A DNA stretch of 64,000 nucleotides from Ciona savignyi (taxonomy: Eukaryota > Chordata > Ascidiacea > Phlebobranchia > Cionidae): positions 1 to 64,000 of the forward strand of contig CH002886.1 of assembly GCA_000149265.1 (NCBI GenBank). The letters run 5' to 3'. Of the stretch, positions 11,242 to 24,600 are shown piece after piece (the stretch's first letter is position 1; each line of letters begins with the position of its first letter). Position numbers and translations under genes: made by a program. The notes under the pieces were generated by a model that was not told where the DNA came from, did no database searches, and saw nothing but the letters and a program-made list of their open reading frames with translations.

Positions 11242-14200
11242 ACAAACCGCTCCAAGCGTCCATTGTGCATTCTCCCTCGGCGGCGTTATTACAGAAAGCA
11301 ATCGCACGTGTCACGCATCGTAATTGATAGATTTCCTATTTCCAATTGACGTCAGCAGGATAGCGGCAGCCACAGGTGATAATCCACGATTTCTTGTAAG
11401 TGCTGCGAATAGTGTTGATTCGTCAATATCGTTTCTCTTGTCGTGTTTTTAAATAACGTTGTAGACTTACTGTAATCGAGTTTGACCAGGTGTCCAATGA
11501 TCCCTTGTTACCAGGAACATATAAATCAACCTGAACAGTTAAAACTCGATTTAGGACAGAAGCGGAATTGCAAAACTGTCGTCAACTGTCCGTGAGAGTG
11601 TAAATAAACAAACCATTCTCTAAATCGAACTGTTCCGATTTGACTTTAATCATGAGGTAACTTGCCAGATTCGTGGGTAAAAAGTTTAAAACCTGTTGGG
11701 TTCCCACCCACGAGGAAATATATCAATCAAGCATTCACGATTTGCGATGTAATACCTCCGACAACTCGGCTTTGGACATAGATATAATTGAGAGTCGTCG
11801 CCGCACTCTACCTATTTGCGTTGCCAAGACCGCAGACGCGTGTGTGGTAAGACCTAATGATCATTGATCTCCGTTGAACTCTTAGTGAGACAATAGACTG
11901 AGCCGAGGGGAACTTCGCCCCTGCGGCCACTATTAAGCTAATGTGGTTAGCTCTTGCACTCGTGCTGACTCGCGATTACTGTTGTCTAATTTGTAAAGTT
12001 TATTAAATTAAGACACGAGGCGAATTATCGGCGTTTTCTTGACACCATATAAGGCGTATCGCAATTCTGCCCAATCGTATAGGCAAATACGATCGCGTAC
12101 TAAACACCGGAATAAATCCGTACACGGTAATGAATTTTTTTAGCTCAGTTAAGAAAAAAATATGCCAAAGCGATAAAATCATTTGGTTGGTGGAATTAAG
12201 CTGTTGAATCACATACAGCGTAGGTGATTCAGTGTTCAGTGCATACGCTTACACGCAGATATATTTATAGAGCAACGGCAAGAAAATCACATAACAACTG
12301 CATTGTTAACCAAAAAACGTTTAGTACGTTGCCTGTTTGAATCACAGTAACCCTCTATTAGGAAAGAAATACCTACTGATTATCCCCTTATCTACGTAAC
12401 GATTCAAAATCATACTTAACAGATCTTCCAAAGAATACTCATTTCAATTTGACCATCAAAATGTATACACTTTAGCACTTTGCACTAACGCAATTCATAG
12501 CAATAACCACTAATCCTTTATTCTAATACTGTTCAGCCGAATTTTCTAGGCGGATTATTACGTCGTTTTCAACTGAAACTGGTCGTTGACTTTTAAATGG
12601 GACCCAGACTGGGAAATTGGCGAACATCGGCTGAAATGAATTGATTAGTGGGTTTGAATAAACTAAAGAACCGTTTCATTTATGTACAACACACTGCAAT
12701 CGCTCCGGTAAGCTGACGGTTTGTCAGGAGGTAATCTCAAGTTTGGAAGTGTGAGAACGATCCCTTGCGTATTCGTGTGATAGGTATTCTGACGATTCGA
12801 ATCCGACCACAAAACCTAATTGTAATAGTAAATGTAAAGCAGCATTGGTTTTAGCGGTGCTTGATTTAGTTCTGCCATGTCTCATTAAAAATAAGCTTGC
12901 GTTTTAACCGGACGTCAAAGTGGCATTGCGTTAGGATGGTCTGCCGAAGAGTTGTAGTGTAAAATCCAGCCATTACCGAGTCGGTCCCTTTTCTTTATGC
13001 CATCCATGCATTTGTATCCCTTGCAGTTGGAACTCAATTGTAATCATTTTCGCGCACCTAGCGATTGTTGCTTAGGTACACTGGATTCAGGATTTATAAA
13101 AACTACAACGCAATACGATTTGCTCCGGTAATCCAACGGAGCACACCAAGTCATCTTATGAACCTGTGTGATAACATCCTTCGTTGTCCCACCAACAGGT
13201 ATAAGCACGAGTATACTTTCTTATTCTACCACATTCCTGTTATTCCCGTCACCAAAGACACCGCTTTGTTAGTATAGCGGGAATTATAATAGGACGTTTT
13301 AATTCTTCGCTAAAACATTTCTGGGTCTTGATTTGGGACTTTTCGAATACGCCGCCTTTGTTTGGAATTTCTTGCGTCACAATCTTAATTGTGTTATCAT
13401 AAACCTTTGTATGGAATGACGCAGGATTGAATATGACATTGCATATTTTGTACATTTGTCTTCAGTTGTTATTTTAATTGACCCATCAATATGACGTAAT
13501 CAAAATTGACACGACAACCGATCTATTGTAAGCAGCGTGAAACAGGTGCAAAAATGCAGCGAAACCGAGCTTTTGATCAATGCTCTGTCAAGCGTTCCTT
13601 CGCCCTGTGCAAATAATCGGATTCTGTGACGTCACAAAGGCCTTTTGTTGACAACCTTGATCTTCATTCATAAATCGGAAACGAAATATTTGGTCTCACA
13701 TTATATGAGACACCGCCTTAAATCACTAAACCATATTTGTTGATTGTGTTGCGTAGTGGAATGAGGCATTGATACGCTATAATGAAAGAGCTGCGTTGTT
13801 CTATCGAATTGCAGAGACGATTTGCCTTCCCTTTTATCTCCGGTCATTCACCTTCCCAATATTTGCATTAAAACCACCAATATCGCTTTCGTCCTTTACT
13901 TTCATTGTTTATGTGGTTCCACCACGTCCATTATTCACCGGCTACTAATTTTTATGGACTGTTCTATTTTGCTCTCACCACACAGTGCAAATTAGCTTAG
14001 TGCGGACGCAATCGTAGCTGCAGCAACCCAAAAAACGATAAGATAATAAAACCTTTGGTTGAGTTTATTCTAGTTTGTCTCATCTTTGTTTAAAATGAAA
14101 ACGCGCCTGTAGACACATGGATATAGTCACTGAGGGGTAAAATGGATATATTGTTAAGGGCTATGGTAACATTGGATAAAAAGGGCATTAAAAGTTAAAG

Positions 14201-17200
14201 GATTGCCTTCTTAGCTGTTATACGAATAATATAAAAATACCAACAAGTGTTTTGCCGAAGGTATACCTAGTATAGATACTATTTGTATAAAGCTGTCATT
14301 TTAAAAGTAAACGTAGTGTCTGAGGTGAGCGCGAATTAACCGACAGAAAATTGGTAAACTTTCACTTAAAAAAGTCTACTATAAACTTGTTACGTAGTTT
14401 TATCATGATTTTTTACGCGCTTTGATATAACTTCTAATGTAGCATCTGTTGACACAAAAAGGACAAGGGGAGGTCTCTCAACGCCTGATGTGGACTTCCA
14501 TCCAGAACTAATGGATCACACGACAGGACTATATCTGAGGAAGATTGTTTAAAAGTTAATGTTACAAAACCAAGATTTAATCGTCTTACTTTTAACATTT
14601 TTTGTTGGCGAGTGTGATTTTAAGTCACATTTGAAGACTGTTGAAAGACAAATTACCAACAGGTTAGTGCAAACAAAAACTAACTGTGTTTTATTTTTCT
14701 TAAAGTATATACGCATTACACATTCCGGTCATTTATTTCAGTTTTATAGGTTACTGGGGAATTTCGTAGAGCTATTACCAAAACATTACTAAACACATCT
14801 TTCCTCAAAATTTCAACCTGATTGGATATTTTCTTTCGGTCTAAATATGCGTTACAGTCAATTTCGCAGATGGGTAAAAAACAAAAGAGAAAACGAATAC
14901 AACCAAGATAAGTCCCATTTTCTAATAGAAAAAGAAAATTTGCGAAGAGTTATTGAAATTGTATCATCCTGTTAGATTTTTTGTAGGTCTGGAAAACTTT
15001 TCCGTGGCGATATAACACAACCCCGACAAGACATCTGTATATTGTGTTCCTTATTTCTTACTTTTAGAAAACACGACACTGCTTGAATATAAAACTGAAC
15101 GAGCTTAATTTAAGCTAGCGATTCGTTATTCTTTATGTCATGTTTTATCACCGTGAATGAAAAAATCAACCCACGTAGAAACTTCAAATTTTACGGGAAA
15201 TACACAAGAAAGCGTTATTACTTCGACAATAACTACACAGTAATAACTAAATCGTTGGGTTGTACGGTCGTGCGGCCGAATGATCAACGTGACCGATACT
15301 TATACCGACTCTTATACAAAAAAAAACGGAAAAAATGGTGACCCATCATGAGCTCGAAACTTTAGTTCTAGTAAAACACAGTAATCCATTAGGTTCAATT
15401 GATGTTTTTTCTTGTCCAAGAACTTAGCCGTCTAATCAACAACTGTCTCAAATCCACAACCTTTCGCGTATCCGGAGACCAACGCTTTTACCGATTGTGC
15501 CAACCAGCCGAAATAAATATTTTTTCAATTTTTTCTACTGTTGTTATGGATGTCAAGTTTGATACAAACCGTTGTAAAGAATGCAATGTATACCTAATAT
15601 AGCCTCTTAAGGTTTTACACGTGGACGTTGATAATCATCTGACTACTTTGGACAAATTATTGGATTATCTGTTGAGATGATATTTCGGTAAATGACATGA
15701 GCAGACTAATCCTTGTATTATATACTTTGTACTCGGTTTATTGTTTTGTTGGGACATAGCGTAATGCGCCATTAACGAAACCGTGACACGCTTCGCCTCC
15801 AGCTAGCACCATAAATAGCCTGCTTACGTCACCACGTCGTTTCGTCGAAGTTCAGTTAAACGGGGCCACAGACTTCCATTGTTGCGTCACAGTTCACATT
15901 TCATTGCCAGAACACACAAACAAGTAATGTGGGTTCGATTCCCCAACCCACCGGAAAATAAACTTTTCCCTAATCAATACGTAGTCCCCGTTTGAACGCA
16001 AGGCAATTCACCAGATAACTGCTGACTAACAATAGGGTATTATGTCTATGCATTACCATTCTCCCATCATAGTGAGGAATGTTTATCAGCAGCCTGTTCG
16101 TCTGACCTTCTTCTTATTCGGAGACAAGAGTTTTATTGTGACGTCCGCAGATTACGTTGTAATTATTCGAAAACAAACTTTGTTTCATCGCTCCGTATAC
16201 CGACTCTGCTTCTCAACAGCAAACGGCTTTCACAAATCTTCTCTGGTGGTGATCGGCTTAGCCACTAATGTGTCAGATTTAATACAATCGATCGCTTATT
16301 TCCGTACAAACCCAGTCTGCAGTGATGTCATTCGTGTATATAGAGTTACAGAGTAACCCAGTACCGGTAGTTAATCCATCTCATAAAATAAGTATAAAAA
16401 TCCATCAACCACACCTCAAATCCCCCAACTTTCTCCTTGGGTAATAAACACGTCTATGAAATCATTCATGATGAGAAGTAATCATGACATAAAACAGAAG
16501 GCAATATGAGGTCATAAGGTCAATGATCCAGTGTCTTAATGAACTCATTGGGTAAACTACGGGGTGACATGACTTTAATTTACATTCCTCATTTGTATAT
16601 TGAAGATCGCAGCCATTTTATTTAAATGCTTGAACTTGTTTCAAGGAATGTCACATCGCAATTGTTAGTCTTTTTTAACGATAAGTGACTATATTCCATT
16701 ATTCAACTCAAAGTAAAATTATTGAATACACAAAGATCCTTCATTGATGTGCCAATATTCTTTGCTTTTATAGCCGTGGTAGTTCAATACATCAATTCAG
16801 TATATCCGATATATAGNNNNNNNNNNNNNNNNNNNNNNNNNNNNNNNNNNNNNNNNNNNNNNNNNNNNNNNNNNNNNNNNNNNNNNNNNNNNNNNNNNNN
16901 NNNNNNNNNNNNNNNNTCATCATCAGCCTTTGTCTGCACACTTTTCGACCGCAGCTTGATGGCGCCATATTTATTCATTCTTTTGATTTGGCTTACGAAC
17001 TATTTAGTCCTACGTGGCCGACGGATTATCAGCGCGACCGCATTTTGCACTGTCGATCATTCAGAAATTCCGGTCAGCCCCGAAAAGAAAGAACTTTTCT
17101 TTGTAAGTGATGTCATCACCTTTAACATAACATTTTTAACTCCGTGTGCCGCTGCGATATATATTTAAATATATACTTTGGTAAACAAATTATATCTCAG

Positions 17201-20200
17201 TGTAATTACACTGGAGCTATAACATCCAATATGTAACTATTTGATACAAAAATAGCATCGGTAATTAACTTTCGTTTCAGTGATGGCTAAATATAAGTTG
17301 GTTGCTTCATAGTCGTTCCTCAATACTAAGTAATGATATTTCATTATACGTGGATCATATGCTTATAATGCTATAACTTGGAACTACCGTAGTGGATTGA
17401 GGCGTGAGCTGGATTACCGTGTGTAAATGTACTGTTAGGCTGATTATGACTCTGTCACATGTCTTACATTGTCTTTTACTTATATAAAAATGGCCATAAA
17501 CGCGTTAATTGGAGGCATTTGCCCATCCAAAGGTTTTTTATTCGGGTTAATTTTTTTATTCTAGAAATTAACTCCAAAACTGATACAGGATAACTATATT
17601 TTATTTAAAATGTGCGATCATTATGTCACATTATTTCTTCGTGATCTGTTTATTCGGTAAAATAGTATGCAACGTTATCTGTTGTGTTAATACAATTAAC
17701 TAAGCCATGCCCTGCAAATTAAAGCTTTACTTGTGTTTGCAATGGGCATGTGTCATAACCGCATGCATTGTAAATCTGGTATATCTATCCTCAGCCAAGT
17801 TTTTAACTTTGGTTATTATGTTATAAACAATTGGTCTACCATGGTATACAATAGGCTACGCTGGTGTTTATTTATATTCAATTTATCTGATAGGGTTAAC
17901 ATAAACCACTGGATGTGATACCGCAAACGTGTGACCTCCTTCGGCGCTACAACACGATGAACCTATAATTCTGCCTGGTGAGGTAATCAATGATGAGCAC
18001 TAGCACTACATAAATACGCCTTGTGCTGATACCTACGTTTCTCCATGCCAATCCTTACCACAAGGATGGTTGGGTCTAGGAGTGGGGCCAAATCCTACAG
18101 AAACTTATGAATGAACGTGATTGAATAACGATCATTACTACATCCCGCGAATTGACATTGATTGACAAGAATTAAAAACTTAATTAATGAGTTGATTAAT
18201 GAGGTTCTCATATCTTGAAATTCTTAGATTTTTGATATTTATCTGAGTTAACTATAAACTATAAAAAAACAGAGCTCTTATCTGATATTTGGTTAGTAAT
18301 GACCAACATATACAAATATGATGCGAATACCAAGTTAGATGCCGTGTTTTTGCGACAAAATATATGACATGATATCATTAGGAAGGGTAGTCGGACATTA
18401 TATAACGCATAGTCGGACAAAATATCGTTTAAATTTAGGGGCGGGAGAATGTACAACAGTCAACAACTATGGAGTTGGAGGAAATTACCCCATTCTTTAT
18501 CTACCGTATATAGATGTAAGTACTTGTTAACGCCACATCGATAGGGTGCCTGGAACAAAACATGCGGTGCGCTTCTGCGTACGTGTTGGTATACTACGCG
18601 TCACGCTGATTGCATCTATAGCGAAGCCGCACAATATTCATTTCCACTTGGTATTTTTTTAAATTGTCCCCGGGCGTTGATCACCGGTATATTTCCGGGG
18701 GTAAACATATGAAAAATCATTGATGTCACTGGCATTGAAAAATATCTTTTCGATTGCTTATCTTAGAGGATATCAGTGATTACAAGATACTAAATGCGTG
18801 ATTTGTGGGATTTTATGGAATATATAAATGATGTCATAATGTTGATCAAGTGACCAATCGAATACGTCGAAGATATTGCAAAACTGGAAGGGTTACGTCA
18901 CATTTAAACGTTATCGAACTAATTAGTTGGATCGCTCACGCAAGTCGTTTTCAACTCCCACCCCCCAAAAAACAACCATCGTAATAATGTAGCCCGTTGT
19001 ACAGATTAGATCTCAACGTTCACCCTGAAGCTTAGTATAAATAGAGGGTTACGTCAGCAGGGTGAGAATGGGGATAGCGGAAGGTTGGGTTACCGATTCG
19101 CACAGGTGCCGCCGCTTTAGTGGCTATGGGTCACATACACGCGAGTACTGCCCAGTAACACGACAAATGCGACCGGTACGCTAACGCTCTTAATCGTTTC
19201 GATCTAATAAATATTGTATCTTAAAAGTTGATTAAGACAACAAATATTCTGTTTTTATGACTCACGACAAGGGATAAGATCTATGTAGAAACGATAGCTT
19301 GGTAAACAGCGGTTCTGCGCATAAGAAGAAACTTGAACATAAAGGACCGTCATATCGCATACTGACAGAAAGCTACTGATTTATTGAGTACTAACAAACG
19401 TTGTGAGGAGCGAAGTTTATATATTGTAACGAGCCCTCCTACACAGCGAGGCTTGGTTTTCCAAACAACTAGTCATCGCTACAAGATGAATAGCGTGGGG
19501 TATCCGGTACGGATTACGCGCGGAAACATAAACCCTTCTAAACAACCCAGCCCCCAAGTACTTACTGTAGTGGTGGTAGAGAAATCGAATCATTTTCATC
19601 AATTTGGAAGACAAATCATTCTAAAGAATTCTGCAGTGATATGTATCATTAGTCATGTTAGGGTGATTTTACTGGTCGAATTTGGACAGGCGACTTGCCA
19701 GTCTTTTTGTGGCATTAGATTTATGTGTTTATACTTGATTGAGTTAATTAGTTCAATAAAAATGTGTTGACGGCCGAAGTCTACACAGACTGGAATGTCA
19801 ATGACAGTGTCTTGCCAGGAAGCAAGGGAAATGAAAAACAGATATTTCTTCTCGGCAATCTACTTTTAAAATCTTTTGGTGCGAATAAAGCAACGTAAAA
19901 CCGTTGCGCAATGAAAGCGTCGTGGTGAGATGCAACCGCTAGGCTTCTGCGACTACTGTGGTCTTACCGTTAAGTTCAATGACGTAAAATTATTCCCAGT
20001 ATATTCGCGTTTACCTTATATTTTCTGTGCCTTTGACTGACAAATTCAATAATTCTTTTTATTATCCCCCATCCAGTGAGCGAAGGGCCCCAATTTAAGA
20101 ACAATGGAGCCCAAGAAATAGGTAATAAAGTTAAAATGATGCATTGGCGATAGATGGCAGTAACATCACAGACAACGTGTCTGCGGACACTCGCGAAAAA

Positions 20201-21093
20201 TAGTGCGTTTTAGGCGATTTTGTCATCACATTAAAAGTGGAAAAGAGTGCGGAAGAAAAAAAGAAGCGATGTTTGCTCACAAGAAAAACGCGCAGTAGAT
20301 ATAACAGCCTAGTCTGTGCGCTGTTCAGCAGTCGTAAATTAAGCAGTAACTTTGCCGTAATGTTTCAAAATCTGTGTGTTTATCGTGCAGTTTTGTTTTA
20401 TAATCTAATAGAAATATTCAACTTAAAATAAAAGTAAGGGGCGGTGCTTAAAAAAGCGAAAAGTTTCAGGTGCAAGAAGCGGCGGCTTTCATGTTTTCTT
20501 GTTTCCTTTTGCTTTGTGATTTTAGAATCAATCAAACGATTTCAATGACTGTGGCAGCGGGGTAAAGTTTATAGATCGTTCCAAATCATTAATCATAAAA
20601 GTCCTCACGCTATTCAAGTTGGCTGCTATAACTCGGCCGCTGTTTATGGAGGCTCACACAAAGGTATAGAGCAGCGAAGCGTAGAGACGAAGTTTGCAAC
20701 GAACAATGGAACGCGATTGTTGCCGCCGGAAGCGACTTACAAAACATGCTTCTCTTTGATACGTTGGGGACTAAATCCATAGTCAGTGACGTCAACGTCG
20801 TGAATTAGTTAGACGAGAGTCAGAGATTCACCAATTGAATCACCCAGTCATTACCGGCACACAGAAGTAGCATTGTAAAGTCATTCCGACTGATTTTTTT
20901 CCTGCAGCTGTACTAACCTCGAATTTTAACTTTCAGATATAAGCAGCGATTTAAGAAACGTTTATTATCTGACTTATAACGAAACGAGTTACCTGTATTA
21001 CAACAATTTTGCTGCCGCAAACTCCAAGCATCGCACCCACGTCATATGTTATAAAGCGCTGGGTCTTTTTATTTATTTAATTTAATACTATTT
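11242..21093. other. Long gene-free interval between WDR70 and ADAMTS
   Basis: No reading frame here has a recognisable domain, and the short frames look like chance. Unlike 31-49 kb it is nearly free of obvious transposons; only decayed SINE pieces are visible at about 12620-12850 and 13060-13205. Any promoter or enhancers of the ADAMTS gene would lie here, but I cannot point to a specific element. Confidence 0.55.
16817..16916. other. Assembly gap (100 N)
   Basis: Exactly 100 undetermined bases, the usual placeholder for a gap of unknown length. An apparent frame spanning it at 16722-17168 has no support. Confidence 0.98.
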
Positions 21094-21215
21094 ATGATGA
21101 CACCTTCTTCATTCAACGTTCAACTTATTTCTATAATTATTTTCATCGGGGCAATGCCAACTGTTCCAAGTCCGACGGAAGCACTGGCCACCACAACATA
21201 TACAACGTCGACACG
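21094..21215 (+). CDS. Candidate signal-peptide exon of the ADAMTS gene
   Basis: An ATG at 21094 opens MMTPSSFNVQLISIIIFIGA, a plausible secretion signal, followed by a Thr/Ser/Pro-rich stretch, with a good donor (gtgagt) at 21216. It lies 0.4 kb upstream of the first secure ADAMTS exon. However, it ends in phase 2, whereas the exon at 21633 must be entered in phase 1. Either a short exon is missing between them or this is not the real first exon. Confidence 0.4.
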
Positions 21216-21632
21216 GTGAGTCCGGGTTAAAGTTACAACAATATCAACGCCAACATGATGAAGCGAATGTTTGTTTATTACCTCAACCATATAAACGTTT
21301 ATCATGGTTTACAACATCGGCTATGGCGAAAGTTCCCTGCCGTATATTATCTATGCCCGCCACTGCTAAATACAACATCACCACAGGCAAGAACGGGCCA
21401 TTCTAATACGAGGCCTTTGTTCAGGGCTCTTTACTTTGATGAACTTTTGATATTTTCTTGGCTTCACCAGGAATCTAATAAGGCAACGAGACCAGATTCT
21501 TTAGAAAAGCGCTGAAGCGTTAAATTTCTCATCTGCTTTTATTACTCACACTTAGTTTACAAACACGATACCGGCTAAAGTAACTTTTAACAACGGAATT
21601 TCTTTTTTTTTCATGGGAATTCTACGGTGCAG

Positions 21633-24600
21633 AATTATCATTAAGAACTTTTGAAGACATGCAACACGCATCAAGCGATTCGACCATCCACACGGTATGG
21701 CCACAAAGAGTTAGCCGAAATGGGGAATTTATTGAGTTCGCCAACCTCAAGCCTCTATCCAAAATCAACTCCGAAGGGTTAAGAAAAAAACGAAGCGTTC
21801 AAATGACGGACGCCAGCGATAAATTAGACACTACAACACAAGACGGTTTACACGAAGTATTTTTTGACTTAGGGAATTCCCCTGAATTCCCGCTCTCCGG
21901 AGCTCGACTCCGACTTACAAGGAATTATAAACTCGTTTCACAAAACTTTATCGTGGAAGAAAGGTCCAAAGGAGGAAAAATTAAATCCCGACATTCCAAG
22001 TTAGAGGACTGTCATTATATTGGAGTCATTCACAATCATGATAGCTTCTCCAAAGTAGCGCTCAGTCTTTGCAATGGATTGGTAAGCAAGTCGCTTTGAA
22101 AGTTAAGTAACATCCTCTCACGTACTTCTTTTATCAGCAAGGGGTGATTGCGAAGGGAGATGACACATTCTTTATCGAGCCGAAATGGAACCACACAATG
22201 AACGAGACGGGTGAGGGACCGCATCCTCACATCATTGTCAAGCGATCCACAGTGGTCAGGGTTGATGAAAAGAAAGCAGAGGTCGGACACTGCGGTAATA
22301 CCGGTAAGTTTGTCTTTATTCGGTTGGTAAATATGCGCTTTAAACATGACCTTGCAGAATCTGAACGTGGAGAGCAAGACAAACACACGGAAAAACGAAG
22401 CAGAAGGGAATCTAATTCCGCTGATTTTGATTCATTTTCAAACCACCGAACCAGTGCTGGCCGAGACCGTATTCTCGGGGGAAGGCGTAGCAAACGCTCT
22501 GTGAGCGTTGAACGAAATGTTGAGACCATGGTTGTGGCCGACAAAAAGCTGATGATCACGCATGGGAAGCAAGAGCTTGAGAAATACATCCTCACCATCA
22601 TGAATATTGTACGTATCCAGAGCTTGCTATATATGGCGTGGAATCACATATTGACGGAAACGATATTTAGGTGGCCGGATTTTACCACGACGCAAGCATC
22701 GGCAACGCTGTGAACATCATAATAACACGCGTCATCATCCTTACCGAGGACCAGGTAACACCAAATACAGAATGTTCGTGCTGGTGTGGTTTTCCGACCA
22801 ATATTGCTGTAAGCAAGCCAAACCAACCTGTTTGCTTCGAATATTCCATAACCGCTTCATACTTAGAAAGTCAATCCGGTTTTTATCGGTTGCGTGGTTA
22901 AAGCGAATTCCAATAGCAGCCGACGTAAATATTTTGCTCTGGGAACAGGCTAATACTGTATTATCGCTTCTACTTCGCTAATCAACGCCCTCCTGATAGA
23001 GATCTAACGTTGTGTCATGGTACTTAGTCATTAACTAACGTCACAATCGACTGAACTTGTATGTCATAAAAGAACAAACGAAACAAAATAGCCATCATGA
23101 CAATCGCTCTCAAATATGGTTAAGCGTGACTGGTTCTGCCGACAACTCATCTGGTATAAACCGGTTCATTTCATAAGACTTAGATTTGGCACTTTGAAGA
23201 TGGTCTTTTTTTGTGAAGTTAACAAAATTGTATTAACAGCCTGGATTAGAAATCAACAACCACGCCGGTATTTCACTGGGCAGTTTCTGCGAGTGGCAAG
23301 CCGGGGTTAACATCAACGCCACGGGTGATTCATCAGATTCTGGGTTGGCACATCACGACAATGCTGTGTTGCTAACTGGGTAAGTTACCATTATACGGCG
23401 GTGGCTTTGGGACAGACAGCAAACATTTTATTTAATAAGTTGACACAGCCACTTAATATATTTGCTTTTGTCGCCTATACTTATTTGCGCACAGGGCCAA
23501 TTAAGAAGAAACGAAAAATCGGGTTCGGTGTAAGTTGTCCCATAAAGCACTATGCAACTTTAAAGTCAATACGAGCGGTTTAATACGCGTTGCTACGTGT
23601 AGGACATAAACTTGAACTTATACTTTAAGGAGATATAGCAAAACGCCAAATGAAACCAACTTTACATGAACCAAAAAGTTAGAATTTAAAGTTAACGTCC
23701 AGTTCCATTCTAGAGCGTTTACCATTTCTACGATAAAGCACTGATTACGTCATTATTTAAATTGTCTAAGGTTTTCTCGTTTATTCATGCGTGACGGGCG
23801 TCTTCCGATCTGTGACGTTAAAAAGTTTGTCGTGGGAAGGCTGGATTTCGCTGTGCTTTATTGCGTGCGTAAGATAGACACAAGTATATCGCTTTCAATG
23901 GTGGTAATGATACGTTTATATTGATTGGAACATTAACGGCAATTTCACGCTCGAACTACGTTGTGAATCGACTGGTTATTTAGATTTGTTCCGAATAATT
24001 GTCGGTACTTAGGTGCCGAATGGTGTACCTTTTGCCGTATTAGTCAAAGAATGTTAACCTTCCTGCTTACTTTGTGCAATGAGTTCTTGCCAAACAGCGA
24101 TGACGCATTTCAGCGAAACCCGTGTCCATAAACACTTCGCTACTTCGTGAAAACATCTTACCCTTGTTTCTTTTCAGAAACAACATATGCGTGAATAGCT
24201 ACGAGCCTTGCGCTACATTGGGTAAGTACCTCAACAAATTGGTGTAACAAACATATACTTTATATTGAGTTGTTTTAATATCAAAGAAACCGTTAACTTC
24301 AAAGCTTTCATAAAACACGTTTTACAATAATCTTCGTGTCTGACTTGATGGAGTCAATTATATATTTACGAGGTCGTGCTTATTTTGCCAACAACCGATA
24401 AAATATAAAATTTTGGGCCAGGATTTTATCTATATGTGCAATTAAGACTTCCAGTATTTTTATAAGTGGTGTCGAGTCTCATGGAGTCGAATCAGTGACG
24501 ACTGGTTCACTGGATTTACTAGTTTTTGTATGTTGGTAACTCTATCTACCAGACCGTCGCATTTATCTATTACTAAGTATAAGTCACGCATCATTGAATA

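Noticed and set aside
11673..15341. Two frames ending in similar words (ACVVRPNDH and CTVVRPNDQ), suggesting a small paired gene.
   Set aside because: Similarity is limited to about seven residues, with no shared length, splice sites or context; probably chance or an old repeat scrap.
15925..15955. GGGTTCGATTCCCC resembling a tRNA T arm.
   Set aside because: No A box, anticodon arm or acceptor pairing at the right distance.
16722..17168. 148-codon open frame spanning the gap.
   Set aside because: About a quarter is undetermined sequence and the rest has no recognisable domain or splice context.
19384..19770. 128-codon open frame upstream of ADAMTS.
   Set aside because: No domain, no homologous look, and the region is otherwise non-coding; treated as chance.
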